From NCBI GenBank assembly GCA_036852015.1, contig JAANDG010000019.1, positions 310,001-374,000 of the forward strand: a DNA stretch of 64,000 nt, given 5' to 3'. The first letter of the stretch is position 1, and each line of letters begins with the position of its first letter. The position numbers and the translations under genes were made by a program. Below, in pieces: positions 1-11,650 of the stretch. This DNA comes from Pelodera strongyloides. Lineage: Eukaryota; Nematoda; Chromadorea; Rhabditida; Rhabditidae. The notes under the pieces are model-generated. The model was not told where the DNA came from and searched no databases. It was given only the letters and a program-made list of their open reading frames with translations.

Positions 1-1008
1 TCAGAATTCTTATTATTAAAACTAGTAAAATAATTTAGAAATGTCTACTTATTGTTAATATTGTCGTCATTTGCGCTTGCGCACGCCAGTCTTTAGGCTC
101 CTCGTTTTTATAATTTCGCTAACACTTCGTGACATAATCGACGGACGCTCGTAACTGACAGTGAGGAACAAGGCTTCCACCACGACGTAGAACGCAATTC
201 AGAATTTCCAAATTTGGACTGCTTCTGTATTGTTCATTCTTTATCTACCTGGTTCCTTGAGGTAGCTTTGAAATAGCAAAAAAAAAAACGTTACAGCCGT
301 TAGCTCCTTGCCTCAATCGTATTAATTTCGTTTAGCGGCTAATTCTCTCCAAAAACCAGAAACTATATCTTTATCAGGACTTCGCCCATTTTCTGCCTTT
401 TTGTTTACTATTTCTTCTTTTCTAATTCCCATTTTTCTCTGAATCTCTCACTAATCAGTTGTTAAAGGACCGTGTCTCGCTCCATGTCTTCTCATCCTCT
501 CTCACTTCGTTCCATGTGTTCATGTAATCCGTTATCTTTCCAGAAGGGACACTTAAATCTTCTGATAAACTTCTGTCATTTGGGGTCGACCGTTTCGTTA
601 TAACGCCCATATTTAGTCCAGTATTTGAAGCTACTCTTCGAACAATAAACTACTGTAGTAAGCTCCATTCAGTGTATATCCGGGCACGTTGCGTCTTATT
701 TACAAAAAGGATACCATTTCTGGGATCTGAACTCTTGATCAATTGGCAACGGTCATCACAGTTGCACTGCCACTGCCCCACTTACCATTAGACTGTGTCA
801 AAGCAGAGCCCTTGTGGTTTTGTTTATTACATACTACAGAGTTTAGCAAACTACAAGACTATAACTTGATTTCTGCAAATTTTTATGATTCACCTCTGTT
901 TAATTTACGATAAGTGTTTTCGTCTCAAAAATTCATTGCATATTTTTCTATTGCGACATCAAGGCAAACTTATCTTACCTTGATTTACTTCTTTCATATA
1001 TGCAATTT

Positions 1009-1164
1009 TTAAAGAGGTATAACAGCCGGTTTTGAAACGTATGCTCGGCGACGCTGTATTTCCATGTAATGGATTGTTTGATCTAATTACATTAATTTGC
1101 GTAGAACATATGGGCATCCAGTTATCCAGCTACTTTTCCAACCTCGGAAGTCATATCGCTTTAA
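1009..1164. mobile_element. Short inverted-repeat element, TTAAAG family, copy a
   Basis: The element runs from TTAAAG at 1009 to CTTTAA at 1164. Its left end (TTAAAG, then a GTTTTGAAACGTATGC block at 1030-1045) recurs, reverse-complemented, at the right end of the copy at 53090-53270. The shared interior includes GAACATATGGG near 1105. Short length, inverted ends and no coding potential fit a non-autonomous DNA element (MITE). No clear target duplication could be read, and the superfamily is not assigned. Confidence 0.65.
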
Positions 1165-1591
1165 GTTTTCGCCTATTGTTCAAAATAAGTGAAAAAGAGG
1201 GCCCCTCTCAGAATACCCGTTTCCGCGCGGCATTAGCAATTAATGCAAATTTATAGCACTTTGCGCGCTGCGCAGATTTCGCTTTTAGATAATTAAGCGG
1301 GGAAAATTTCTACGTCATCAACATTCCTTTCATTCCAAAGAGGACTATTTGGTGGCCTTGAATTTGTTCGTTATGCTCTTGTCTCTTGTTTCAAGTTGTT
1401 AGTCATGGAATCCATTGCTATATCTTAGCTTCAAGTTCAGCGTATACTATGCGTTATTTCTATACTTATTTCAAAAAACTAAATTATATTATGGTCAATT
1501 TACAAATCACATCAATGTTACACGGAAAGTTTTGTTGATGTACTGGTTGCGTTATGTTTAAACAGTTTAGAAAACTACGGTGCAGTCGTAG

Positions 1592-1672
1592 TGTGGTGTG
1601 TAGTTGTTAGCATATCAGACGATCAGGCTCTCACACGAGAGGTCGGAGGTTCGACTCCGCTGAGTGGCGCAG
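1592..1672 (+). repeat. tRNA-Val(CAC)-like derived sequence (SINE head or tRNA pseudogene)
   Basis: A good box B and T-arm (GGAGGTTCGACTCC, 1645-1658) follows a tRNA-Val-like anticodon arm (CTCTCACACGAGAG) and a D-arm-like start (TAGTTGTTAGC). A T run follows at 1674. Extra bases sit between the D-arm and anticodon arm and the acceptor stem does not pair properly, so a working tRNA gene is unlikely. It is best read as a tRNA-derived SINE head or pseudogene. Confidence 0.5.
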
Positions 1673-2289
1673 TGTTTTTTGCCACCAAGATCCAAAGAAA
1701 GTTATAAGCTGTACGAATTCACTTATTAATATTGAATTTCCGGGATATACTGTGAATGTGTTCCCATTCAAGCTTCTCATCAATGGTGTCTGTTTGTTTG
1801 TTCATATGCTCTCCCTCCCTCTCCCTCCCTTTATCTCTCTCTTTCTCTCTCTTTCTCTCTCTCCCTCTCTTTTCTTTCTCTGTATATTTCTCTCTCAACT
1901 TTAAATACTCCCCTCCTCTACTTCCCTCTAATTTCTCTTCCTTTCATAGCGCCTCCGTTTCCGCCTTTGAATTGATGTGTTGTATTGTCAATCTAGATAT
2001 AAATATTGCCAATCAATATATTTTTTTAGTTTGTAAATTCAAATTTGAAGCATTGCAGCTTCATGTAGCACAGGTATTGGGTCTCGTCTTCTGATCAAAT
2101 CCTACAAAATTCGTTATCAATCATTTGCACGCAAATACCAGTTTATGTATAGTAGGTGTACATGTAAAACATGCAAATTTTTAAAAACACGACCACGTAC
2201 GTCGTGTGCAAAAACCATGCTAGCTATAATGATATATTCCCCCGGTGATGTATGCAAATTACTCGATTTTTTCACTAATTATAACCATT

Positions 2290-2351
2290 TGCATAAACAT
2301 GCGGGATGCAGTTTCCAACAAGTTTCAAAAAGCGATGTTATATCGCTTTAA
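2290..2351. mobile_element. Lone or diverged end of a TTAAAG-family element (copy d)
   Basis: Read on the minus strand from 2351, the sequence begins TTAAAGCGATATAAC and then has TTTTTGAAAC. This matches the terminal motif of the copies at 1009-1164 and 53090-53270. The opposite end is not recognisable, so this is a fragment or strongly diverged copy. Confidence 0.4.
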
Positions 2352-5240
2352 TTTCTATATGGTAAGCAAATTTGGAAAGTCACTTGTATTTGGTCAATGT
2401 CTCAGCGTTCCTTGCATATACAATGAAGAAGGGAGCAAACATGTCATTTGTTTGATGATATTCCCTAATGTGTATGCATACACATAGACGACCAATATTC
2501 TATAGACCACTTCGATACAACTTTACAAAACTCCTTCCTTGTTTTTATAAAGTTGTTGCATGTTAATTAGGTAAAATATCTTTGTCCTTCTTTACAATAA
2601 CTTTATATATGCTATATGCATATACCATGATTTTATGTTGACTTTTAAACCTTTGACCGTCTGCTAAGTCAACGTATGAGCGGGTCTAGTACGTTAGAAA
2701 AACGTAAGTGTCTCCTCCGGCTTGCTCAATTAAAGGATCTGTCGCTAGTTCCATGTTTACATTCACAAATACCTTTTTAATTGCTCGAACCCGGTGGAGA
2801 GCAGCGTAATCGCAGTTCAAAGCCTAGCACATGTTTTACTCCGATGTTCATTCAAAACAATTTTTTTATGTTATTGGTTAAATGTAGGTCATTGTTTATA
2901 TTTATTTATTAAAACTTTATATACAAAATGTTACATATTCTAATAATGTACTAGGCACCGTATTGCCCATGGTCCCAGATAAATTGCCGAAGAATTAGCA
3001 TATGTATACCCAAGGGAGTTAGCATGTGGGATTTCCCATAACCATAACCCTCTGAGAACTATTGCATAAGAACTCAGTGCGTCGATAATTGAAAATAACG
3101 AATAGATTTACCTTATAATTAGTAACTTGGTAAGAAATCGACTTGTAATGTTCTGAATTATTTTGTTGTAGTTTACTACTTTACGTCTTGACTCACTTTT
3201 CAACATTCTATTTTTTTTCGATTGCTTTGCAGTCAGCTTTCCATTTCTCTCTAAATTTTTACACTATTTGTCACAGTGACTCAATCTCAATTCTATATCT
3301 CTAATCCGACAAAAAGTGGTACGAAAAGATTAAGGGGAAATGATTTTCGACTTTTTTCCATTGGTAAGTTACCACAAGTACCATACCAGTTCTTTGGTAA
3401 TCCTCTAGCTGTCACATGAGATTTAGTTTGAAGGACTGCAGGGCTGCAAACTGAGACGGGAGTCTGGGGTTAGGCCTGATTTGAGATTTAGGCCTACTCT
3501 TAGGTCTAAGGCAAAGGCCTAATCCTTAGGCATGCGGTTTTTTTTATGAGTTTTCATAGTTTCGTGTACTTGCCTATTTATTGCTGACGATTTATTGTTC
3601 GTATGCCCTGCGTATCTAGTTTCGTAAGTTAGGCAGTTAGCTTTTCAATACTTTCAATGTTTACGTTACTATGCTTAACTTGGCAAAAGCGATGTATAAA
3701 ATCTTCGAATAAGCGGCATAAGTGCCCTTATAAATGCTCAAGTGCTTAGAAAGCCATTAAACTTCCTCTAAAATCTCTAAACGCTCGTCACTTGCCATAA
3801 CAGAACACACGGAACTCATCAGAAGCGCTAAACATATCAGATGAGCTGTGGTTACCGGGTGTTTCATTTTCCTTCCCTCAATCCATCATAAACTAGTTGT
3901 AACAGTTATATTGTTGCATTTTCTCCCAGGCATTTTATCTCGCCTGATGTAGGAACAAGCTTGGTTGATAGGCCCGCATTCCTAAGAGCGTTAGCTCTAT
4001 GTTATGGCAGGCGGTAAGCTTGTAGCTCGAAAGTTAGCTTGTATTATTATTGGCAGTTATCCATATTTCTCATTCATTTGTGAAATAGAATAGTGCTAGA
4101 GTGTAATTGCTGATCTACAATGTCAACCAAAATCTACTGTAACACATGTTTTTGAGTATTTATTTGGAAAGAGAGTAGTGAAGCTAGCGTAACCTTTACA
4201 AAAGAGAGAAAATTTAATACGAAAATTTCAATGGAAAATCACATGTCTATTATATACCTTCAGTTTATTAACTTTCACAATTTCAAAATCCAAATCTCTA
4301 TTGAAACGCCCCAACACTTTTTCCTTGTAGTGACTCACTTATCGAAAGTTTGGCTTTTCGTGCTTTATTTTAAAAACCCGCATGTTTATGTCGTTGATGT
4401 CGTTTGCGCAATTATTTAACGCAGACCTATTTACATAAGTAACACTTTCATAGCCTTACCTAAAAGTTTTTAACGAACTAACTCAACTCTAGCTCTCTAG
4501 CATAAATAACTATCACATAAAAACTCGTGCTCGCATTAATTTCCGTAGATATCTCTTGATCACGGGTCACGGGTAAATGTTGTCTATCACAACCATAACA
4601 TAACATAACCCCTGTTTAGATAATTAACTTATGTTTAATTTCTGCTTCCGTTCGCTGTGATACATTGTAATGTTGTACTTAAATATTGGTTAAACTTGAT
4701 TAAAAACAATAGCGAAATGCTTATAAATTGAAATTTGCGGGTTTCCGGTGGCATTTTTTTCCGGGAACTTTTTGAAATCACATTTCTATTTCCTCTTTAG
4801 CTTGCGCTGTGCTTGAACTGTGGGAACTAGGACGTAGAGACTGCTTTCCACATGCTAACAATAAAATATGAGGCACTTTATAATTAGAATGGAAAATGGA
4901 AATATCCACAACGACTTTAGAAATTACAAGTTTATCTAAAAGCTAAAAGAGTATTCATAGGCCACTCTTCATTGCTAAGTTTGTGTTTTCTTGCCCTGCT
5001 GTTGTTTTTCATATTCAACGTTTATTTTTGTTTTTCATCTTTTCATCTTTTTTTACACGTATGGCCAATATTACTGAGTGATACTTGATTCAGTTTACTT
5101 TTCATTTTGTTTCGACCGTTGTGTTCCGACGGTAATTGCATATTTTATGGTAATTTCTAAATTGTGTGCGGTCAGAAAATATCACAGATTACTATGTGTT
5201 TGTCAATTATAGAACTTATAAAAATTAGTTTCAGGGTCAA

Positions 5241-8200
5241 ATGCATCGCCTATTCGACATACAGGAAGAATTGAATTCTCTTATGCAGATGGACCCATCT
5301 GAACTGGCCGAATGCCGATATTTGGAAGATTATGCCGATGATATTATTAGAGTGGGTTTAACCTTTAGTTTATGCACATTAACTGAATTGCATTCCTCAA
5401 CCACGTAAATCTTAATTAATGATATTTCTTGCATTGCCTCATTACAATCCTCCTATCCTGCCTGCATCATCTTAGTTGACACACGGGATCGTCGCTGGTA
5501 CTAGATTCAAGAATTCGTATACTCTTACCTAACAATCAAAATGAAGCTTATTTTAGTAGAACGGTTTTCGCTTGCGTAGCCTGAGGTTTCCACACGTAGT
5601 ATTAGTTTAGTTTAGTGCCCAGCCTTTAGTAGCCTTTGCAACAACCACAGTTCACATAGCAGCGATATATAACATCACATACAGTACCAATTTGCAGAAA
5701 CTTCGCCACATGCGCCTGGCAGGTCGCGATGGTCGGATGACACCTATGTCCCCGAAATCCCCCTCCATATCTCCACGGCACACACGGTCCTTTTTGACGC
5801 CTCCAGCATCTGTGGCATCCAGCTCGAGTAGTGAGTTTAAAGCCGTTTCATCTTTGCAAACATAGATTTATGCTGGAGAATATTTTACAGTATAAACTTC
5901 TATTTTTCTCTACAATAATAGTAATCACTGTGGATGGTTGTAGATCACTTAGCAGATTCTTACTGTTATATAGATATAGAACAGAGATGTAGTTTTTTAA
6001 CTTTACATTATACCCTAGCTTGATGGCCGGGTTGAGCGCGGATCTTTTCTTGCTAACGCATTGGTACCGTGGTTTTCTGCCGATTCAGATGCCAAATGTC
6101 AGTCAGATGACAGAAATTAGCTTGTAAAAATTTGAAAACTTTATTTATTCAGCCGATTCAACCTGGTCCGACTGCACCGATCTTCTGCAAAGTGCCAAGT
6201 CTGCCTTTGATGCTGAAATCTACGCGAGATGTGTGAAGATTGTCGAAACAGCAGCGAAGAATGGCCGCATTGATTGGTATGTTTATATTTATTTATTAAT
6301 AAAATGTTAAATTTTATAAAGGTAGTTTCGATACTACAACGTGAAACTGCGATTCATCGTCGCACGCAAAAGTAACTCAGCCATAGCGGAACGGCGCACG
6401 CGGCGAAAACGGAGCACCTGTGGCGCGCGGTCCCTAGAAGAGCCAGAAGTGGCGCGCGGCCCCATTGTGTTGGACCATCTTTTATGTGTGGAGTTTCATC
6501 AGTTCTAACAGAAGTGCAACGAGTTTCGAAGAAAAATGGCCGGATTATTTTACACATCCGCAACTAGAAGCTAGAACACTAAATACTGATAAACTTTTCA
6601 GCGCATTGATCTCCCTCGCCCACAACTCTTATCTGGCAATGGTGGATATGGCCGAGGACATGTCTGATGCGAGGAAGCACGTCCATTGGTGGAACACCTT
6701 CCTGGGTACGGTATACTTGTTGCTAATTGGTTGAAACACGCTAGACTGTTTTGATTTAGTAAATTAAGTTTTCTATCTGTTTTGTCTGTAAGCTTTTCTC
6801 TTTTCTAACCACGACACATGGCATGATATGAAAACAGTAAGTATAGTATGTACATTAGGAAAGAAGTCTAGCATAGCATGGCGTTGTCTGCCAAAGCTAT
6901 GATATTTAGGATAATGTCAAAGCTTCATTAAAAAAAAAATTAATCCCAAGAAATTCGCCATATGTGTGATATTCTAAAATACAATAAACTGATATACTTC
7001 TTTCAGAATCCGTGGAAAGCAACATGATGACAAGTGCTGAGAAAATTGAACTCCTCGACTACCGTATCACAGCCCTCGAACGACAGTACTCCGTCGATGG
7101 AACGAGAAAGAAGACAGCAGCAGGCAAATTACTCAGAATACTTGGAAAGGCTTATCAGGTACTGTATCGATAATTGATATGCAAATTCCTCCCCCCCCCC
7201 CAAACTTCCCTACAAGGGGATCGTATCTAGTAATTTTACCTGTGTATTCAGTTGAATACCGCGAATCAGAGTTCCAGTACATAAAAAAAAAACAGATTTC
7301 AACTGTAATTAATTGCAAGAAGAAAATATTTTTCGACTTCTCTAATATTTTAAGAACTGTGTAATAATTCAATACCGTGAATGACCAGCGTTCCACTCGC
7401 AATTACAGTCTACTGTACACAATTTGTATATCTATTCAACCAAAAGACACATTTCTTTGTGGTCGTTAGCTTTGTGTTAATTCGCTACTCTTGCAATTGT
7501 ACGGCTTCCATGAAGCTGCACCTGTCACTTCCATGGTTACATAGTGTCTTTGCTCGTCACCTATTCACTTCTCTCTATTTCAGATGACCACAAATATCTA
7601 CCGTCCATTCCACTCGAAAAGTATCCGAAGACTTGAAAAATGGGCTCTAGGGCTGGAGGAGGCCAGTACGGTACTAAATGGTGAGCACTCCGTTTTGGTT
7701 ATATGACTGACTAACAGCAGGTCCGTCAAAAATACGCTTAATCACTCATCACGTATAGTGACATTTTTTTCTTTGGGACAATACACGACATTCATTCATC
7801 AAAACAACATGCAGAAAAACTTTTCCCCATGTGATGAGCTTGTTATAATCGTTTATTTCAGAAGACGCCCCTGAACTCCGAGAAGCTCATGAGGGAATAG
7901 AGATCGCAGCGGAGAGGAGTTGCAGAGACAGGCAGAGATACAAGAAAGAGACGTCAGCCGATGAGGACCGAGACGGCGAGTACGCAATGGTTAGTTAGTT
8001 CTAATTACAGTACTTCACAAGGTTAAAGAATTAGCAAGTTGTTTGTTGGTTGTTTTGATAAACGTGTATGATTTCCAATTGTTTCCAACTTCACCAAGTT
8101 GTTGAACTTTGCGCACCGCACACATACGTATATGAAAGCGATAAAATAAGCAATGAAAATTGCCAAGTTTGCCAACTCCTTTTCAATGACTGCTCACACT

Positions 8201-8820
8201 AAACCATGTTTTGCCCCCAACTTACACGCTATCCTATCGTATATCTTTTGTGAATCCTAATCCCATTTCAGTGTTCCAAAATCCTCGACAACGTGGTAGA
8301 TTCGTGCAGTTTGTGTGACATCGCACCACAGATGGAAATCGAGACGGACAGTATTGACGAACTGCTCAACAAGGTGTGTCCGCTGATCAAGTTTCAAGTG
8401 TATTTTCCTTTCTTTTGCTTTCTTAGTTTTTTTTTGTCTTTGCATATTCCAAACAAGAAAATAGTACAGGCGCCAAGATGATCAGTTGTTAGAAAAAAAT
8501 CGCAATTAGCTCTAGCAAAGCATAGGCAGAATCTCGACATAATTAGAGTGCGCCTATAAGCCGGGAGGAGGCCCGGGAGGCAGACCCTTTGTGAGGTCAG
8601 CCTTCCGGATGGGTAAAGGCCCGGTAGGCCGGTCACCCGGTACGCCGGACTCGCAGTGGGCAAGCCTCCCGGGTGTCCAGCCATATCCCAGTCGCGCCAA
8701 AGAGAAGCGGATTCGATTTCCCCTAGTTCTAAAACAACACTATTACAGGTCTTCCCCGAAGGCGGAATCCCGCAATTGCAGTCTCCCAAGCCTGGATGTC
8801 CCGTTGTTCTACACTTCTAA
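5241..8820 (+). CDS. Unrecognised conserved-looking protein, nine exons, about 340 residues
   Basis: Exons, all joined in phase: 5241-5351, 5698-5830, 6153-6276, 6602-6705, 7007-7158, 7584-7680, 7862-7989, 8272-8373, 8749-8820 (stop TAA). The start is the ATG six bases after a TTTCAG acceptor at 5234. The chain opens with a short helical segment (MHRLFDIQEELNSL). A Ser/Pro-rich stretch around residues 50-80 follows, with MSPKSPSISP-type repeats that could be proline-directed phosphorylation sites. A long predicted helical part comes next (NSYLAMVDMAEDM, HVHWWN, EKIELLDYRITALE, SIRRLEKWALGLEE), then a charged region, a CSLCDI segment and a Pro-rich tail. No signal peptide or membrane segment is seen, so it is probably cytosolic. 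I do not recognise the family. The frame closes across eight introns, so the gene is likely real; the last exon is least certain, and upstream exons are possible if the acceptor at 5234 is used in cis. Confidence 0.75.
6355..6480. other. GC-rich block inside an intron
   Basis: This intronic stretch is conspicuously rich in CpG and GCGC. It contains two copies of a GTGGCGCGCGG(T/C)CCC motif (near 6420 and 6450). It has no splice sites in a useful phase. It looks like an inserted repeat fragment of unknown kind. Confidence 0.3.
8541..8700. repeat. GC-rich palindromic cluster inside the last intron
   Basis: Repeated CCCGG and GGCCGG words in both orientations (for example GGCCCGGGAGGC and GGCCGGTCACCCGGTACGCC) form a GC-rich island in an AT-rich intron. 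A tRNA box-B-like GGATTCGATTTCC lies just after it (about 8709-8721). It is probably an inserted repeat. The open frames here come from composition and are not taken as genes. Confidence 0.35.
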
Positions 8821-9123
8821 TCTATCGATCGGTTCCATTAAACAAATTGAATCAATTATAAATCTACCATGATTTAGCCCCGCATATATTTGAATCACTA
8901 TTCACTCTACTTAATTCTCTTATGCCTTATTTTTCCTTCGCGAACTTTTTTTACTATTCTCATAACTTTGCGTTTCGAGCTTTAACCACTGCACCTGTTA
9001 TATAATAATTATGGGTAGAATCACTCTCAGTTTCCAAGGTTTTGCTTTTTGTGCCGCATTTCAGTTATTGATACCAATAAACATTGTGATTGAATATGAA
9101 TGAGAAGTTGAACATTTAATGAT

Positions 9124-9142
9124 TTAATACGTAAGATACGTA

Positions 9143-9217
<75 letters not shown>

Positions 9218-9224
9218 GTATTAA
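9124..9224. repeat. (CT)n microsatellite framed by a 13-bp inverted repeat
   Basis: About 70 bases of uninterrupted CT (roughly 9144-9214) are flanked by TTAATACGTAAGA (9124-9136) and its exact reverse complement TCTTACGTATTAA (9212-9224). The frame suggests that the microsatellite grew inside a small palindrome or element. Confidence 0.8.
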
Positions 9225-9237
9225 ATGTCGTAGTAAA

Positions 9238-9604
9238 TGTCTGCCTGTGTGTCTGTATGTCTGTCTGTGTCTGTCTGTGTCTGTGTCTGTCTCCGCCAAT
9301 GTCGTATTAAATGTCTGTCTGTGTCTCTGTATGTCTGTCTGTGTCTGTCTGTCTGTGTCTGTGTCTGTCTCTGCCTGTCTGCCTGCCTGTCTGCCTGTCT
9401 GTCTGCCTATCTATGTCTGTCTGTGTCTGTCTGTGTCTGTGTCTGTCTCCGCCAATGTCGTATTAAATGTCTGTCTGTGTCTCTGTATGTCTGTCTGTGT
9501 CTGTCTGTCTGTGTCTGTCTCTGCCTGTCTGCCTGCCTGTCTGCCTGTCTGCCTGTCTGTCTGCCTATCTGTCTGTCTGCCTGTCTGCCTGTCTGTCTGT
9601 CTCT
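9238..9604. repeat. TGTC/TGCC tandem array with a higher-order duplication
   Basis: Variants of CTGTCTGTGTCTGTCTGCC fill this stretch. A longer unit beginning CCGCCAATGTCGTATTAAAT (about 9294 and 9450, roughly 156 bases apart) is duplicated, giving a higher-order repeat. The long Ser/Val/Cys/Leu-rich frames translated from it are low-complexity artefacts. Confidence 0.8.
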
Positions 9605-9613
9605 ACGTTCTGT

Positions 9614-10185
9614 ACGGCATATTCGCGGCGGCTATTTAGGCGGCTATTCGGCGACAAGAGAAGTCTGAAGGCGCGACAATCATTGAAGGCGGGGCGAACT
9701 CGCCGGATAGCCGCCGAATAGCCGCCGGACACTCTCTCGGCGAGGAGGGTCCAGAGAAAAATACCTTTCTTCCGAAAAAAAATATAAACGATAAAAAAAT
9801 GAAATTGACCAACATGCCCGAAGTCACGCTTTACAAAATTGTATCGAGACACACAGTATGGTGCTGTCTCGTCTCGGGGTTAGTGCTAACCTCAAACTTG
9901 GGTAATTAAACCGAATGACACCCCGCATTCCGCTCTCAAAAGAGAAATGTGAGTCGTATCGCTCGTGTGTGCACAAAACCCCGATAGCCGCCGAATAGCC
10001 GCCAGATAGCCGCCGCATTTTCGCCTGAAACAAGCAAGTTCGCAGCGGCTATCGGGCGGCTATCTGATAGCCGCCGCATTTTCGCCTGTTTTGGCGAGTT
10101 CGCGGCAGGTTTATTCTCGCCGAATAGCCGCCACTTTTGCGGAGCGAACTTGCCAAGGCCCAGATAGCCGCCGCGAACATGCCGT
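9614..10185. mobile_element. 572-bp non-autonomous inverted-repeat element with many internal ATAGCCGCC motifs
   Basis: The ends are 24-base terminal inverted repeats differing at two positions: ACGGCATATTCGCGGCGGC at 9614 and the reverse complement of 10162-10185. The motif ATAGCCGCC/GGCGGCTAT occurs many times in both orientations inside, especially next to the ends (for example around 9630-9655, 9705-9725, 9985-10020, 10040-10070, 10125-10170). No open frame for a transposase is present. It is a MITE-like element with clustered, probably transposase-binding, subterminal repeats; that role is an inference. Confidence 0.7.
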
Positions 10186-10203
10186 CAATCATCAGAGCTA
10201 TAC

Positions 10204-10600
10204 AGATAATGGAGAAAGAGAAAACGACTACTAACCTGACACATAGCACATTAGAAGTTTGGATGTTCATAATTTATATTTTACACAAATTACATCGTCT
10301 GCATATGCCAATTAGGCATAACGATTCTGTCTGTCTATATAGATAATGGAGAAAGAGAAAACGACTACTAACCTGACACATAGCACATTAGAAATTTGGA
10401 TGTTCATAATTTATATTTTACACAAATTACATCGTCGGCATATGCCAATTAGGCATAACGATTCTGTCTGTCTCTATAGATAATGGAGAAAGAGAAAACG
10501 ACTACGAACCTGACACACAGCACATTAGAAATTTGGATGTTCATAATTTATATTTTACACAAATTACATCGTCTGCATATGCCAATTAGGCATAACGATA
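10204..10600. repeat. Three-copy 137-bp tandem repeat
   Basis: Copies begin with AGATAATGGAGAAAGAGAAA at 10204, 10341 and 10478, and the last ends near 10600. The copies are nearly identical, so the duplication is recent. Each unit contains GCATATGCCAATTAGGCATA and most end in a TCTGTCTGTCT run similar to the array at 9.24-9.60 kb. No coding frame is consistent across the units. Confidence 0.9.
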
Positions 10601-11000
10601 AAATAAAAGAATTAAATTCATAGCCGGGTCCTTTCATCTGAGAATATTATAAATCAGGAAATGTTCACAGAGGAATGTCAAATTTGCTGATCTACCCCCA
10701 AATTTGAATAATAATAAGATTCTCAGGGTTCGGAACTCCAGTGGTCAATCATTAGTAACATTTAATGGAATATCTTAAACGAAGTGGCTTGAGTATACTT
10801 TGCATTTCACATAAACAAGTTCTGGATTTTTTCAATACAAACAAAAGTGACTTTGAGATTAGTAAATAATGCGATTTAGGCTAACATAATAAAATACAAT
10901 TAAAAAAAATTGATCGACTCAGCAAATCTTCAGCAGAAGAACATAGGTTGAGAAGACTGAAAATGGAACAAGTTTTCTAAATGTAAGATATTTCAACTAC

Positions 11001-11350
11001 CGTCATTGGTGATATGGCGCACTAAAAAGAACGTCGCTGTGCAATTCTGCCGCACGAGAAAGCTGCGGTGCGAAACTCTTGCCAAGGCTCGTAACACTTC
11101 ATGGCGTTCAAAAGCATGCATGGCATATACAGGTGGCTTATTAAAAGACTGTACTACGGGGCTCACTTATTCTACCAGCACGTGCTTAGCAAGCAGGAAA
11201 ATAATGAATTGACTTACCTAATAGAAAGGTCGCAGCCACCACCGCTCCAAGAATAAGCGGCCATTTCCAGCGCGATTTGTGTGCCTTCGGAGGAGTTTTA
11301 AATAGAACGCGACCGTCGCGCGCGTTTGAACCGGACACATCGTCGTCAAC
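11001..11350 (-). CDS. Partial gene: probable type II membrane protein (two exons seen)
   Basis: Exon 11218-11350 (after a TGTTAG acceptor, with a GTAAGT donor) reads from VDDDVSGSNARDGR through a basic stretch (KAHKSRWKW) into a clear membrane segment (PLILGAVVAATFLL). A second exon, tentatively 11001-11153, continues in phase with NKPPVYAMHAFERHEVL and contains an N-C-T glycosylation sequon. Basic residues before the membrane segment and the sequon after it suggest a type II topology. The start exon and the rest of the ectodomain are not identified. It could instead be a downstream part of the kringle-like gene at 12.3-19.2 kb, but the topology argues for a separate gene. The acceptor of the second exon has a weak pyrimidine tract. 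Confidence 0.4.
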
Positions 11351-11369
11351 CTAACAATTGCAAGAAATT

Positions 11370-11650
11370 GGGGCCTGGTGGTCCAGTGGCAGCGCGTTCG
11401 TCTCTAACGCAATCGACCCGAGTTCGATTCCGGCCCGTGACACCTTTGAAACCACCACCAGGCGAGGGAATCATGGGCGGTCCCTCCTGGCCCTAGCCCG
11501 AAGACGTCGAGCAATTTGTCATCTGGAACTCGTCGCCTCCTGCTCAGGACCTCTGCGGAACATGTCATAAGCAAACCTTGCAATTGAACTTTGAACTCCC
11601 TTGAATAAAGGTGCACGCTCTTGAAGCGTAAAACAAATTTAAAATTTAAT
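11370..11650 (+). mobile_element. tRNA-derived SINE, family S1, full-length copy
   Basis: The head has pol III promoter boxes: box A around TGGTCCAGTGGCAGCGCG (11378-11395) and box B around GAGTTCGATTCC (11430-11441). An unrelated body follows (ATCTGGAACTCGTCGCCTCC and so on), then a tail CCCTTGAATAAAGGTGCACG (about 11598-11615) and an AT-rich end. Body and tail recur at 13949-14070, and head and tail recur on the minus strand at 32851-32980. That makes it a dispersed SINE family rather than a chance tRNA-like sequence. Confidence 0.85.

Larger units (their letters stand above)
1..5234. other. Gene-poor stretch upstream of the 5.2-8.8 kb gene
   Basis: I find no convincing exon on either strand here. 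The short open frames are AT-rich or CT-rich and lack linked splice sites. Listed separately are an inverted-repeat element (1009-1164), a tRNA-derived sequence (about 1592-1672) and a lone element end (about 2290-2351). A CT-rich low-complexity tract occupies roughly 1810-1930, and a cluster of TTAGGCCT-like words lies at about 3465-3530. The rest is unremarkable AT-rich DNA. A promoter for the downstream gene may lie here but no motif stands out. Confidence 0.5.
8821..11000. other. Repeat-dominated intergenic region
   Basis: Between the plus-strand gene ending at 8820 and the minus-strand exons at 11.0 kb I see no gene. Most of it is occupied by the repeats listed separately between 9124 and 10600. 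8830-9120 and 10600-11000 are plain AT-rich sequence. Confidence 0.55.

Noticed and set aside
1592..1672. Functional tRNA-Val gene
   Set aside because: Anticodon arm and T-arm match, but there are extra bases after the D-arm and no acceptor stem.
9237..9721. Overlapping 84-143 codon plus-strand frames and 63-95 codon minus frames
   Set aside because: They are translations of TGTC/TGCC and CT repeats and of the inverted-repeat element. Low-complexity Val/Cys/Leu/Ser runs in all frames are not genes.
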